Position numbers and translations under genes: made by a program
The notes under the pieces: model-generated
What the model was told of the DNA's origin: nothing
Seen by the model: only the letters and a program-made list of their open reading frames with translations
Databases searched by the model: none
Shown: in pieces, positions 19,952-27,672 of the stretch
Position numbering within the stretch: position 1 is the first letter of the stretch
How the letters are laid out: every line of letters starts with the position of its first letter
From: Basidiobolus meristosporus CBS 931.73
Taxonomy: Eukaryota; Basidiobolomycota; Basidiobolomycetes; Basidiobolales; Basidiobolaceae
Direction of reading: 5' to 3'
Length of the DNA stretch: 27,672 nucleotides
NCBI GenBank assembly: GCA_002104905.1
Contig: MCFE01000899.1
Location: forward strand, 1 to 27,672

Positions 19952-20300
19952 TGTTGCAAGAGTTTTGGAGATACTGGGAGTGATTGGGATGACAAGTAGA
20001 TTATGTGGTTATCACTTAATGATTTATTGAATGTAAAAGTAGTATTTATACTTTTACATGGTCTTGGCATTGCAAACACATAGAATAGGCTAAGGAAGGT
20101 TCCAAGAACATGTGTGCAAAGTTTGGGGCTGTTTGGACAACTTTGAGAATTTTCATGTTCTGGATACCCGGTATTTTGGTGAAAATATTCTAAGTAAATC
20201 CCATCAAGTATTTTGGTCAGTATTCTCTAGGATTTGAAAGTAATGATCTAAGTGACTAAGTTATGTGAATATTTAGGTGGAAATACAAATCTTTACAACA
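19952..20300 (-). repeat. Solo family B LTR in the RNase H gene
   Basis: A 349-bp LTR in minus orientation, from TGTTGCAAGAG to TTTACAACA, flanked by perfect TAAAA duplications. It has the same length as the LTRs at 20565 and 21450. No internal sequence accompanies it. Confidence 0.9.
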
Positions 20301-20305
20301 TAAAA
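20301..20305. repeat. Target-site duplication of solo LTR B (right)
   Basis: TAAAA, an exact copy of 19947-19951. Confidence 0.8.
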
Positions 20306-20346
20306 ATGCTGATTACTTAATTTCAAGATAATCACATATGAGAGCA

Positions 20347-20564
20347 TGTTTCAAAATTTGTAGTTCCACCTTAATATTCACCTACCTTGCTCACTAAGCA
20401 TATCACCTACAAAACTTAGAGAATACTGATCAAGTTCTTGTCTGGAATTTTCTTGGAATATTTTAACCAAAATATCAGGTACCCAAACATGAAAATTCTC
20501 AAAGTGGTCCAAGCAGCTCCAAACTTTGCACACATGTTGTTGGGACCTTTCTAAGCCTATTGTG
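20347..20564 (+). repeat. Truncated 3' LTR of the older family B element
   Basis: The first 218 bases of a plus-strand family B LTR, beginning TGTTTCAAAATTTG and running to CCTATTGTG, where copy E1 has inserted. A purine-rich stretch (ATGAGAGCA) precedes it and may be the polypurine tract. The rest of this LTR should lie to the right of the window. Confidence 0.75.
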
Positions 20565-20913
20565 TGTTGTAAGAATTTGTATTTCCACCAAATTTCTCAC
20601 CTAACTTAGTCACTTATATCATCACCTTCAGATCCTAGAGAATACTGACCAAATTCCTTGATAGGATTTACTTAGAATATTTTCACCAAAATACCAGGTA
20701 TCCAGAGCATGAAAATTCTCAAAGTTGTCCAAACAGCCCCAAGCTTTGTACACATGCTCTTGGGACCTTCCTTAACCTATTCTACATGTTTATTATGCCA
20801 AGACCAGGTAAAAGTATAAACACTACTTTTACATTCAATAAATCATTAAATGAAAACCACATAATCTACTTGTTCTCCCAATCACTTCCAATATCTCCAA
20901 GACTCTTACAACA
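20565..20913 (+). repeat. 5' LTR of copy E1 (family B)
   Basis: A complete 349-bp LTR, TGTTGTAAG to TTACAACA, with a TATAAACA box at 20815-20822 (a one-base variant of TATAAATA). It sits inside the older LTR that starts at 20347. The left target site would be TTGTG (20560-20564). Confidence 0.88.
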
Positions 20914-20926
20914 GGTTATGAGCCCT
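20914..20926 (+). promoter_or_regulatory. Primer-binding site of copy E1
   Basis: GGTTATGAGCCCT directly after the LTR, one base different from E2. Confidence 0.8.
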
Positions 20927-20944
20927 GAGCTGTCACTCGCTGAG

Positions 20945-21449
20945 ATGTCTACCACTGCTACTACTAGAATTTTTCCCTCTGCTGAAAAGTTGGATGGATC
21001 CAACTGCAAAGTGTGGGAGGTGAAGATGAAGATGCTGCTACAAGAAAGAGGCCTTTGGGATATTGTCATGGGAGAAGAATGCCCTCCTAAAAGCAAGGGA
21101 GAGGAAGCCTTAAAGTACCAGAAGAAAGAACAAAGTGCCTTTGACTGCATTTGCCTTAATGTCAAAGACAAATTGCTAATTCAATGCTCAAGAGCAAAAA
21201 TGGCAAAGAATGCCTGGAAGGCATTAGAAAACACCTACCAGTCATGTTCAGCTGCTAAGAAAATGTGTCTGAGACAAAAATTCTTAACTACAAAGATGCT
21301 GCCAGGAGAAGAAATGAAAAATCTAATTAACAGAATTACCCTGCTGGTAGATGAGATGGAATCTGTGGGCATACCAACTTCTGATGAGGATGTGATAGTT
21401 ACCATCCTGAATAGCCTGACAGACAAGTTTCAGGGCCTTGTGTCAGCCC
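20945..21449 (+). pseudogene. gag: Copy E1 gag, cut by insertion of E2
   Basis: The ATG at 20945 follows the PBS by 18 bases. The reading frame is open for 168 codons (FPSAEKLDGSNCKVWEVKMK, LLQERGLWDIVMGEECPP, AWKALENTYQSC, NSLTDKFQGLVSAL). It is a copia Gag N-terminal and capsid-type domain. The frame has no stop or frameshift up to 21449, where the LTR of E2 interrupts it, so E1 may have been functional until then. The remainder of E1 should lie beyond the window, to the right of the 3' LTR of E2. A longer frame starting inside the LTR at 20786 is not credible because the RNA starts near the TATA box and the PBS lies in between. Confidence 0.9.
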
Positions 21450-21798
21450 TGTTGTAAAAATTTGTAATTCCACCTAAATATTCACCTAACTTTGTCACTT
21501 AGATCATCACCTTCAAATCCTAGAGAATACTGACCAAATTCCTTGTTGGGATTTACTTAGAATATTTTCACCAAAATACCAGGTACCCAGAACATGAAAA
21601 TTCTCAAAGTTGTCCAAACAGCCCCAAACTTTGCACACATGCTCTTGGGATCTTCCTTAACCTATTCTACGTGTTTGTAATGCCAAGACCAGGTAAAAGT
21701 ATAAATACTACTTTTACATTCAATAAATCATTAAGTGAAAACCACATAATCTACTTGTTCTCCAAATCACTTCCAATATCTCCAAGACTCTTACAACA
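21450..21798 (+). repeat. 5' LTR of copy E2 (family B)
   Basis: A 349-bp LTR, TGTTGTAAAAA to TTACAACA, with TATAAATA at 21700-21707 and AATAAA at 21722-21727 as likely promoter and polyadenylation signals. It is very similar to the E1 LTR at 20565. Confidence 0.93.
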
Positions 21799-21811
21799 GG
21801 TTATGAGCCCC
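21799..21811 (+). promoter_or_regulatory. Primer-binding site of copy E2
   Basis: GGTTATGAGCCCC, complementary to the anticodon stem-loop of initiator tRNA-Met, immediately after the LTR. Confidence 0.85.
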
Positions 21812-21829
21812 AAGCTGTCACCCTCTGCA

Positions 21830-22408
21830 ATGTCTACTACTGCTATTACTGGAATTTTTCCCTCTGCTGAAAAGTTGGATGGATCTAACTACCAAGTGTG
21901 GAAGGTGAAGATGAAGATGAAGATGCTGCTACAAGAAAGAGGCCTTTGGGATATTGTCATGGGAGAAGAATGCCCTCCCAAAAGCAAGGGAGAGGAAGCC
22001 TTAAAGTACCAGAAGAAAGAACAAAGTGCCTTTAACTGCATTTGCCTTAATGTCAAGGACAAATTGATAATTCAATGCTCAAGAGCAAAAACGGCAAAGA
22101 ATGCCTGGAAAGCATTAGAAGACATCTACCAGTCATGTTCAGCTGCCAAGAAAATGTATCTGAGACAAAAATTCTTTACTACAAAGATGCTGCCAGGGGA
22201 AGAAATGAAAAATCTAATTAACAGAATTACCCTGCTGGTAGATGAGATGGAATCTGTGGGCGTACCAACTACTGATGAGGATGTGATAGTTACCATCCTG
22301 AATAGCCTGACAGACAAGTTTCAGGGCCTTGTATCAGCCCTAGAGTCCAGAACTGAAGATTTGACCTTAAATTACGTATATGGAAGGCTCCTGGATGAAG
22401 AATTATGA
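21830..22408 (+). pseudogene. gag: Copy E2 gag (capsid part)
   Basis: The ATG at 21830 lies 18 bases after the PBS. The frame is open for 192 codons to a TGA at 22406-22408, with the copia Gag blocks FPSAEKLDGSNYQVWKVKM, LLQERGLWDIVMGEE, KNLINRITLLVDEME and TLNYVYGRLLDEEL. A duplicated Lys-Met-Lys-Met run from a six-base GATGAA repeat is seen at about 21908-21922. The TGA probably replaces an Arg or similar codon, because the family sequence continues in the same frame. The zinc knuckle follows downstream in another frame. Confidence 0.88.
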
Positions 22409-22725
22409 AAATCAAGCACCAATAAGAAGGGAGAAAAAAATGTTTTAATAAGCAATGATAACCAACAAAGGAGGTACCCAAGACCCTACAAAGCAACAGC
22501 AACCTGTTTTGTAACTACTGCAAAAGGCAAGGACACACATCAGACCGGTGTCTCAAAAGAAAGATAATCAGCAAAAGAAGCCTGAATATGGAAATGCTGC
22601 AACAACTGAAGATAGACTATTTATATCTGCACTAAATATGACCACAAGCAAGGATTCTCAGACGTGGTATACTGACTCTGGAGCATTTCAACACTTTACA
22701 CACCAAAAAGAACTTTTTACCCAAT
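22409..22725 (+). pseudogene. gag-pol: Copy E2 zinc knuckle and protease start
   Basis: The zinc knuckle at 22510-22551 is perfect, CNYCKRQGHTSDRC (Cys-x2-Cys-x4-His-x4-Cys), but lies in a different frame from the gag start. A second shift leads to the protease, whose active-site box WYTDSGAFQHF is at 22665-22697 with the catalytic Asp at 22674-22676. The protease is cut by the MITE at 22726. The shifts show that this copy is not translated as one polyprotein. Confidence 0.85.
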
Positions 22726-22936
22726 AGACTTGTTCCATTGTGCCATTGATCATAGTGCCAGAGAGTGCTGTATATTTTGTTATTAATTTGATATTTTAGG
22801 GTCATATGCATGTCAATTTTGATCCCAAATTGGCACTGTATGGCACCATCTGGCACTCTGAGGCATGATCAGGCACCATCTGGCATGCTATGGCACTATT
22901 GGGCACTATGATCAGCTGGAATGATGGAACAAGTCT
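22726..22936. mobile_element. MITE-like insertion in the E2 protease region
   Basis: A 211-bp insertion absent from the equivalent place of the copies at 11880, 16330 and 17300. The terminal 13 bases (AGACTTGTTCCAT) are perfect inverted repeats, and similarity extends to about 35 bases on each side (GATCATAGTGCC shared). A three-base AAT duplication at 22723-22725 and 22937-22939 flanks it, and removing one copy restores the family sequence. The interior has many TGGCA or TGCCA motifs, a possible subterminal repeat array. No coding capacity. A non-autonomous DNA transposon of unassigned superfamily. Confidence 0.8.
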
Positions 22937-23272
22937 AATATCAAGAAATTCCAATTATGAAGGTTTTCATGGGTGACAATAGAACACTTGATGCAGTGGG
23001 AGAAGGAACTATCCAAGTAAACCTTAGAAGCAGTGAAGGAAGCCATACACTGACCTTTAAAGAAGCACTCTATGTACCAGAAATAGCCAAGAACCTACTC
23101 TCTGTAAGCAAGGCCACAGCAGAAGGACTCAGTTTCAGTTTTGACAATTCTGGATGCAGGATCACTGATCAAAATGGTGCTCATATTGCTTTGGGGATCA
23201 GAGATCAGAATCTATACAAGTTGACTATTATTCCATCATATCTGGAAGCCAATATAAGTAACTTAAATGAAG
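22937..23272 (+). pseudogene. pol: Copy E2 protease C-terminus
   Basis: Continuation of the protease after the MITE, in a different frame from the part before it. It contains the IPIMKVFMGDNRTL, LTFKEALYVPEIAKNLLSV and SGCRITDQNGAH blocks. The frame is open from 22957 into the integrase. Confidence 0.85.
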
Positions 23273-24180
23273 AAACACCAATGCTCTTGCACAGGAGATT
23301 TGGGCATATCAATTTTGATTATTTGCGCAAATTGATCAAAGATCAGCAAATTTCTGGAGTGAAAGTTGATCCTCCAGCTAATTTGGAGCACTGTGACGCC
23401 TGCATATATGGGAAACAAGCCAGACAACCGTTCAAGAGCTCTGGGTTAATCAAAACTAAGAAAAAATTAGATCTCATACACTCAGGTCTGTGTGGACCTA
23501 TGCAAATTTTATCCTTTGGCGGGATGAAGTATTCAATCACTTTTATTGATGATTATACAAGATACACATGGGTCTAATTCATGGAGAGAAAGGAAGAAGC
23601 TCTGTCTAAGCTCAGGGAGTTTAAAGCCATGGTGGAGAGAGAAACTGGTGAAAAAATCAAGAAAATACGCTCTGACAATGGTGGAGAATATACCTCAAAA
23701 CTCTTCATCCACTTCTGCAAAATTCATGGGATAAAGCAAGAGACTACTGTACCATATTCCCCACAGCAAAATGGAGTAGTAGAATGTGCTTACCAATCAA
23801 TAATTGATATGGCAAGATCTATGATCCATGATCAAATATTATCCTATGTTTTTTTGGTGGAATCAGTTGCCACTGCTGTATACCTTAAAAATAGGAGTTA
23901 TAACAGAATACTTTGTGATTCTACTCCATTTGAAGCATGGTATGGATACAGACCAAGTGCAGAACATCTAAGAATATTTGGGTGTACAGCATATGCCAAA
24001 AAACTGGCCGGAAATCAGTCAAAACTTGAGCCAAAAAGTGTAAAATGCATATTTTTGGACTACTGCAATGAGAGTAAGGCATACAGACTCTACAATACCA
24101 AAGCAAAGAAGCTGATCAAGTCCAGGGATGTGTTGTTTGATGAAAATTCAAAATTTTCACACAAAATGACATCAGATGCT
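23273..24180 (+). pseudogene. pol: Copy E2 integrase, first catalytic Asp lost
   Basis: The zinc-binding domain is intact: His codons 23290-23292 and 23305-23307, Cys codons 23392-23394 and 23401-23403, with H-x4-H-x28-C-x2-C spacing. In the catalytic core the first Asp is Gly: the text reads HSGLCGPM at 23485-23487, where element A and older family B copies have HSD. The second Asp (23674-23676) and the Glu (23782-23784) are present with D35E spacing. A TAA at 23575-23577 stands in place of Tyr. The C-terminal RIFGCTAYAKK and KLIKSRDVLFDE blocks are present. The enzyme is doubly disabled. Confidence 0.9.
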
Positions 24181-24188
24181 GACAAAAT

Positions 24189-24548
24189 TTGATCTCAAGT
24201 CCACCAATTGTCAGGATTGAATCAGAGCAAAACAATGAAAATTTTTTCACTCCAGAGGACTCTACAACCGTGGTTCAGCCAGAATCAGTGCCTAGGAATA
24301 TCCCAGAAGTGATCATTCCAGCATCAAATGCCCGGAGATCCAATAGGGCAAGAAATAGCCCAAATTACTATATCAATGAGGGTACAAACTTAGCCTATGC
24401 CTATTCAGTCCATATTGATGAACCCCAGACTGTAAAAGAGGCCCTAAATAGCCCTCACACAAAGTTTTGGAGATCTGCAATGACTGAGGAATTTCAGGCC
24501 CTGATGGAAAATCAAACTTGGGACTTAGTCAAATTACCAATCAACTGA
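24189..24548 (+). pseudogene. pol: Copy E2 integrase-RT linker
   Basis: An open stretch after a frameshift near 24185. It contains the RRSNRARNSPNYY segment, typical of the charged linker between copia integrase and RT, followed by KEALNSPHTKFWRSAMTEEF and TWDLVKLP, the beginning of RVT_2. It ends in a TGA at 24546-24548, where related copies have a coding codon before IGCRWV. Confidence 0.88.
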
Positions 24549-25241
24549 ATATCAATTGGATGCAGATGGGTCTTAAAGACAAAATACAAGGCTGATGGTA
24601 TAATTGAGAGATACAAAGCAAGACTTGTAGCCAAAGGATACTCTCAAACAAAAGGACATGACTATACTGAGACCTTTGCACCGGTAGCCAAGTTTAATTC
24701 CATCAGATTAATACTGGCTATTGCAGCCAAATATAAGTTTTTTATTCATCAAATGGATGTAAAAACTGCATTTTTGCATGGAGAACTTGATGATGACGTG
24801 TATATGGACCAGCCTGATGGGTTTGTTGACCAAGATAACCCCCATTTGGTCTGCAAGCTTAAAAAGTCACTATATGGTCTCAAACAATCTCCAAGAGCCT
24901 GGAATTGCAAGATAGATTCTTATTTGGAATCTTTGAGTTTCAAAAGAAGTAATGCTGACTTTAGTATATACTATAAGCCAGATAGAGCAAATCCAGTTCT
25001 ATTAGCTCTATATGTGGATGATCTTATTATAGCTGCCAATAACCTAGAAACATTGGAAGAGACTAAATCCAGCCTATGTAAGGAGTTCAAGATGTCTAAT
25101 CTAGGAGAGCTTAATTACTATTTAGGGATTAAGTTCTCCATAGACAGAAGTACCCAGACTATCACCCTAAGCCAATCCAAGTATATTCAAGATATACTAA
25201 AGAAGTACCAAATGTAAGACTGTAATCTGGCAGCTACTCCA
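24549..25241 (+). pseudogene. pol: Copy E2 reverse transcriptase
   Basis: Copia reverse transcriptase (RVT_2). Visible blocks are GCRWVLKTKYKADG, RLVAKGYSQTKGHDY, HQMDVKTAFLHGEL with the first catalytic Asp, LYGLKQSPRAW, and the intact YVDD box at 25011-25022. KMSNLGELNYYLGI follows. A TAA at 25215-25217 interrupts it where a Glu or similar codon is expected. Apart from the flanking stops at 24546 and 25215 the domain reads openly and its active site is intact, unlike that of element A. Confidence 0.9.
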
Positions 25242-25606
25242 ATGGAGACAAACCTTAACTTGGTCAAAACTCAACCAAGTCAAGAGAGCTTGGTGCCATC
25301 TGAAAGCCCTGACTTTCCTTATCAATCTATGGTTGGCATTTTGATGTATATCATGCTTGGAACACGTCCAGATATCTCATATTCAGTGGGAGTTGTGAGC
25401 CAACATAATCAGAACTATGGATCTGATCATATTGCAGCAGTTAAGCGGATTTTTAGATACCTAAAAGGAGCTGCTGATAACTGCTTAAGATACACTTATA
25501 AGGATTCAGAACAGGATCTTGTGGGATACTCTGATGCTGATTGGGGACAAAATTTAGAAGACAGAAGATCCACCACAGGATACACCTTTCTTTACTGTAA
25601 AGGGGC
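25242..25606 (+). pseudogene. pol: Copy E2 RNase H, truncated by the tandem-repeat junction
   Basis: This contains the RT connection and the start of RNase H: DFPYQSMVGILMYIMLGTRPD, HIAAVKRIFRYLKGA, the acidic YSDADWGQN segment and DRRSTTGYTFLYCKGA. At 25607 the sequence leaves RNase H and enters the last 61 bases of a family B LTR through an AAAA shared by both sides. The C-terminal third of RNase H, the polypurine tract and most of an LTR are missing here. Confidence 0.88.
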
Positions 25607-25667
25607 AAAACCACATAATCTACTTGTTCTCCAAATCACTTCCAATATCTCCAAGACTCTTACAACA

Positions 25668-25680
25668 GGTTATGAGCCCC
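25668..25680 (+). promoter_or_regulatory. Primer-binding site of copy E3
   Basis: GGTTATGAGCCCC, identical to E2. It has no complete LTR upstream. Confidence 0.8.
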
Positions 25681-25698
25681 AAGCTGTCACCCTCTGCA

Positions 25699-26277
25699 AT
25701 GTCTACTACTGCTATTACTGGAATTTTTCCCTCTGCTGAAAAGTTGGATGGATCTAACTACCAAGTGTGGAAGGTGAAGATGAAGATGAAGATGCTGCTA
25801 CAAGAAAGAGGCCTTTGGGATATTGTCATGGGAGAAGAATGCCCTCCCAAAAGCAAGGGAGAGGAAGCCTTAAAGTACCAGAAGAAAGAACAAAGTGCCT
25901 TTAACTGCATTTGCCTTAATGTCAAGGACAAATTGATAATTCAATGCTCAAGAGCAAAAACGGCAAAGAATGCCTGGAAAGCATTAGAAGACATCTACCA
26001 GTCATGTTCAGCTGCCAAGAAAATGTATCTGAGACAAAAATTCTTTACTACAAAGATGCTGCCAGGGGAAGAAATGAAAAATCTAATTAACAGAATTACC
26101 CTGCTGGTAGATGAGATGGAATCTGTGGGCGTACCAACTACTGATGAGGATGTGATAGTTACCATCCTGAATAGCCTGACAGACAAGTTTCAGGGCCTTG
26201 TATCAGCCCTAGAGTCCAGAACTGAAGATTTGACCTTAAATTACGTATATGGAAGGCTCCTGGATGAAGAATTATGA
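25699..26277 (+). pseudogene. gag: Copy E3 gag (capsid part)
   Basis: Identical to 21830-22408, including the terminal TGA. The start codon at 25699 has the same distance to the PBS. Because the LTR promoter is missing from this copy, it could be transcribed only from outside. Confidence 0.88.
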
Positions 26278-26594
26278 AAATCAAGCACCAATAAGAAGGG
26301 AGAAAAAAATGTTTTAATAAGCAATGATAACCAACAAAGGAGGTACCCAAGACCCTACAAAGCAACAGCAACCTGTTTTGTAACTACTGCAAAAGGCAAG
26401 GACACACATCAGACCGGTGTCTCAAAAGAAAGATAATCAGCAAAAGAAGCCTGAATATGGAAATGCTGCAACAACTGAAGATAGACTATTCATATCTGCA
26501 CTAAATATGACCACAAGCAAGGATTCTCAGACGTGGTATACTGACTCTGGAGCATTTCAACACTTTACACACCAAAAAGAACTTTTTACCCAAT

Positions 26595-26805
26595 AGACTT
26601 GTTCCATTGTGCCATTGATCATAGTGCCAGAGAGTGCTGTATATTTTGTTATTAATTTGATATTTTAGGGTCATATGCATGTCAATTTTGATCCCAAATT
26701 GGCACTGTATGGCACCATCTGGCACTCTGAGGCATGATCAGGCACCATCTGGCATGCTATGGCACTATTGGGCACTATGATCAGCTGGAATGATGGAACA
26801 AGTCT
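26595..26805. mobile_element. MITE-like insertion, duplicated copy
   Basis: Identical to 22726-22936, with the same AAT flanks. It is in the duplicated block, so it reflects duplication and not an independent insertion. Confidence 0.8.
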
Positions 26806-27672
26806 AATATCAAGAAATTCCAATTATGAAGGTTTTCATGGGTGACAATAGAACACTTGATGCAGTGGGAGAAGGAACTATCCAAGTAAACCTTAGAAGC
26901 AGTGAAGGAAGCCATACACTGACCTTTAAAGAAGCACTCTATGTACCAGAAATAGCCAAGAACCTACTCTCTGTAAGCAAGGCCACAGCAGAAGGACTCA
27001 GTTTCAGTTTTGACAATTCTGGATGCAGGATCACTGATCAAAATGGTGCTCATATTGCTTTGGGGATCAGAGATCAGAATCTATACAAGTTGACTATTAT
27101 TCCATCATATCTGGAAGCCAATATAAGTAACTTAAATGAAGAAACACCAATGCTCTTGCACAGGAGATTTGGGCATATCAATTTTGATTATTTGCGCAAA
27201 TTGATCAAAGATCAGCAAATTTCTGGAGTGAAAGTTGATCCTCCAGCTAATTTGGAGCACTGTGACGCCTGCATATATGGGAAACAAGCCAGACAACCGT
27301 TCAAGAGCTCTGGGTTAATCAAAACTAAGAAAAAATTAGATCTCATACACTCAGGTCTGTGTGGACCTATGCAAATTTTATCCTTTGCGGGATGAAGTAT
27401 TCAATCACTTTTATTGATGATTATACAAGATACACATGGGTCTAATTCATGGAGAGAAAGGAAGAAGCTCTGTCTAAGCTCAGGGAGTTTAAAGCCATGG
27501 TGGAGAGAGAAACTGGTGAAAAAATCAAGAAAATACGCTCTGACAATGGTGGAGAATATACCTCAAAACTCTTCATCCACTTCTGCAAAATTCATGGGAT
27601 AAAGCAAGAGACTACTGTACCATATTCCCCACAGCAAAATGGAGTAGTAGAATGTGCTTACCAATCAATAAT
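26806..27672 (+). pseudogene. pol: Copy E3 protease end and integrase start
   Basis: Same content as 22937-23803: the protease C-terminus, then the integrase zinc domain and the HSGLCGPM segment with the missing catalytic Asp. The extra one-base deletion near 27387 ends the frame 24 codons earlier than in E2. The integrase continues to the window end with the SDNGGEY block. Confidence 0.88.

Larger units (their letters stand above)
21450..25606 (+). mobile_element. Copy E2: family B copia inserted in the gag of E1
   Basis: It consists of a 5' LTR, PBS, gag, protease, integrase, reverse transcriptase and the first part of RNase H, all on the plus strand. RNase H stops at 25606, where sequence jumps back into the end of a family B LTR and the element repeats (25607 onward). 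The expected target site is AGCCC (21445-21449). It has stops at 22406, 23575, 24546 and 25215, frameshifts at about 22410-22560 and 24185, and a 211-bp MITE in the protease region. It therefore cannot make its own Pol, although its LTR looks young. Confidence 0.9.
25607..27672 (+). repeat. Copy E3: near-identical tandem repeat of E2
   Basis: This is a direct repeat of 21738-23803 at an offset of 3,869 bases. It starts with the last 61 bases of the LTR (25607-25667), then the PBS at 25668, and continues through gag, the MITE and integrase to the window end. I find only two differences: a T-to-C at about 26491, and a one-base deletion in the GGCGGG run near 27387 that shortens the integrase frame. 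All disabling lesions of E2, including the MITE, are present. Confidence 0.93.

Noticed and set aside
20786-20944. Longer gag start inside the LTR of E1 (and at 21671 in E2)
   Set aside because: The frame is open upstream, but these ATGs lie before the TATA box or near it, and the translation crosses the LTR end and PBS. The ATG after the PBS is the family start.
22632-22856. 74-codon minus-strand frame across the MITE (and its copy at 26501)
   Set aside because: It spans MITE and copia sequence and only arose by the insertion.
22790-22920. Repeated GGCAC/TGGCA motifs as a satellite or CRISPR-like array
   Set aside because: The spacing is irregular and the motifs lie between inverted terminal repeats, so they are better read as subterminal motifs of the MITE.
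1681-27672. Canonical PBS complementary to the 3' end of tRNA-Met (TGGTATCAGAGC type)
   Set aside because: Looked for next to every LTR with an adjacent internal region. Only the GGTTATGAGCCC type is present.
1-27672. Non-transposon operon, defence system, or host gene
   Set aside because: No such coding region found. Nearly every recognisable frame belongs to retroelements.

Overview
This window is eukaryotic nuclear DNA made almost entirely of LTR retrotransposons, nested, truncated and rearranged. I see no host gene, tRNA, rRNA, CRISPR array or prokaryotic signal that I can support. Base composition is AT-rich (roughly 40% GC by eye) and CpG is strikingly scarce. Most retroelement lesions in element A are C-to-T or G-to-A changes, which suggests cytosine methylation followed by deamination. 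The Ty1/copia elements carry a primer-binding site matching the anticodon stem-loop of initiator tRNA-Met. One Ty3/gypsy-like LTR family begins with a hairpin. A filamentous fungus is my best guess for the host, but a plant or another methylating eukaryote is not excluded.

Layout. 1-899: decayed copia copy on the minus strand (leader/gag remnant and 332-bp LTR). 1681-6363: element A, a structurally complete copia on the minus strand with 368-bp LTRs and a perfect GTGAA target-site duplication (TSD). It carries one gag-pol frame broken by five stops and one frameshift. 6369-6540: zinc-binding region of an old gypsy-type integrase on the minus strand. 7622-9324: decayed plus-strand reading frame of unknown identity. 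9339-10153: truncated minus-strand LTR of gypsy-like family C. 10154-12787: decayed minus-strand copia of family B, split by a 381-bp solo LTR (family D, TSD AATTG). 13855-14921: plus-strand family C LTR. 14922-16620 and 16640-19736: two family B copies facing each other in inverted orientation. The first contains a family B LTR with an internal micro-inversion, and the second contains a solo family C LTR (TSD GCAC). 19737-20564: RNase H end and 3' LTR of an older plus-strand copia, with a solo family B LTR (TSD TAAAA). 20565-21449: LTR and gag of copy E1. 21450-25606: copy E2, inserted in the gag of E1 and carrying a 211-bp MITE-like element. 25607-27672: a near-identical direct repeat (E3) of 21738-23803, continuing past the window end.

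How the parts relate. Every copia copy has the same order (gag, protease, integrase, reverse transcriptase, RNase H). The families share a TATAAATA promoter box in the LTR and the same PBS, so family B copies are successive insertions of one lineage. None in this window is intact. The strongest observations are the half-tRNA-type PBS, the 3,869-bp tandem duplication with an AAAA microhomology junction, the MITE in E2, the micro-inversion in one LTR, and a hairpin at the family C LTR edge kept despite sequence change. I found no convincing new non-transposon system.
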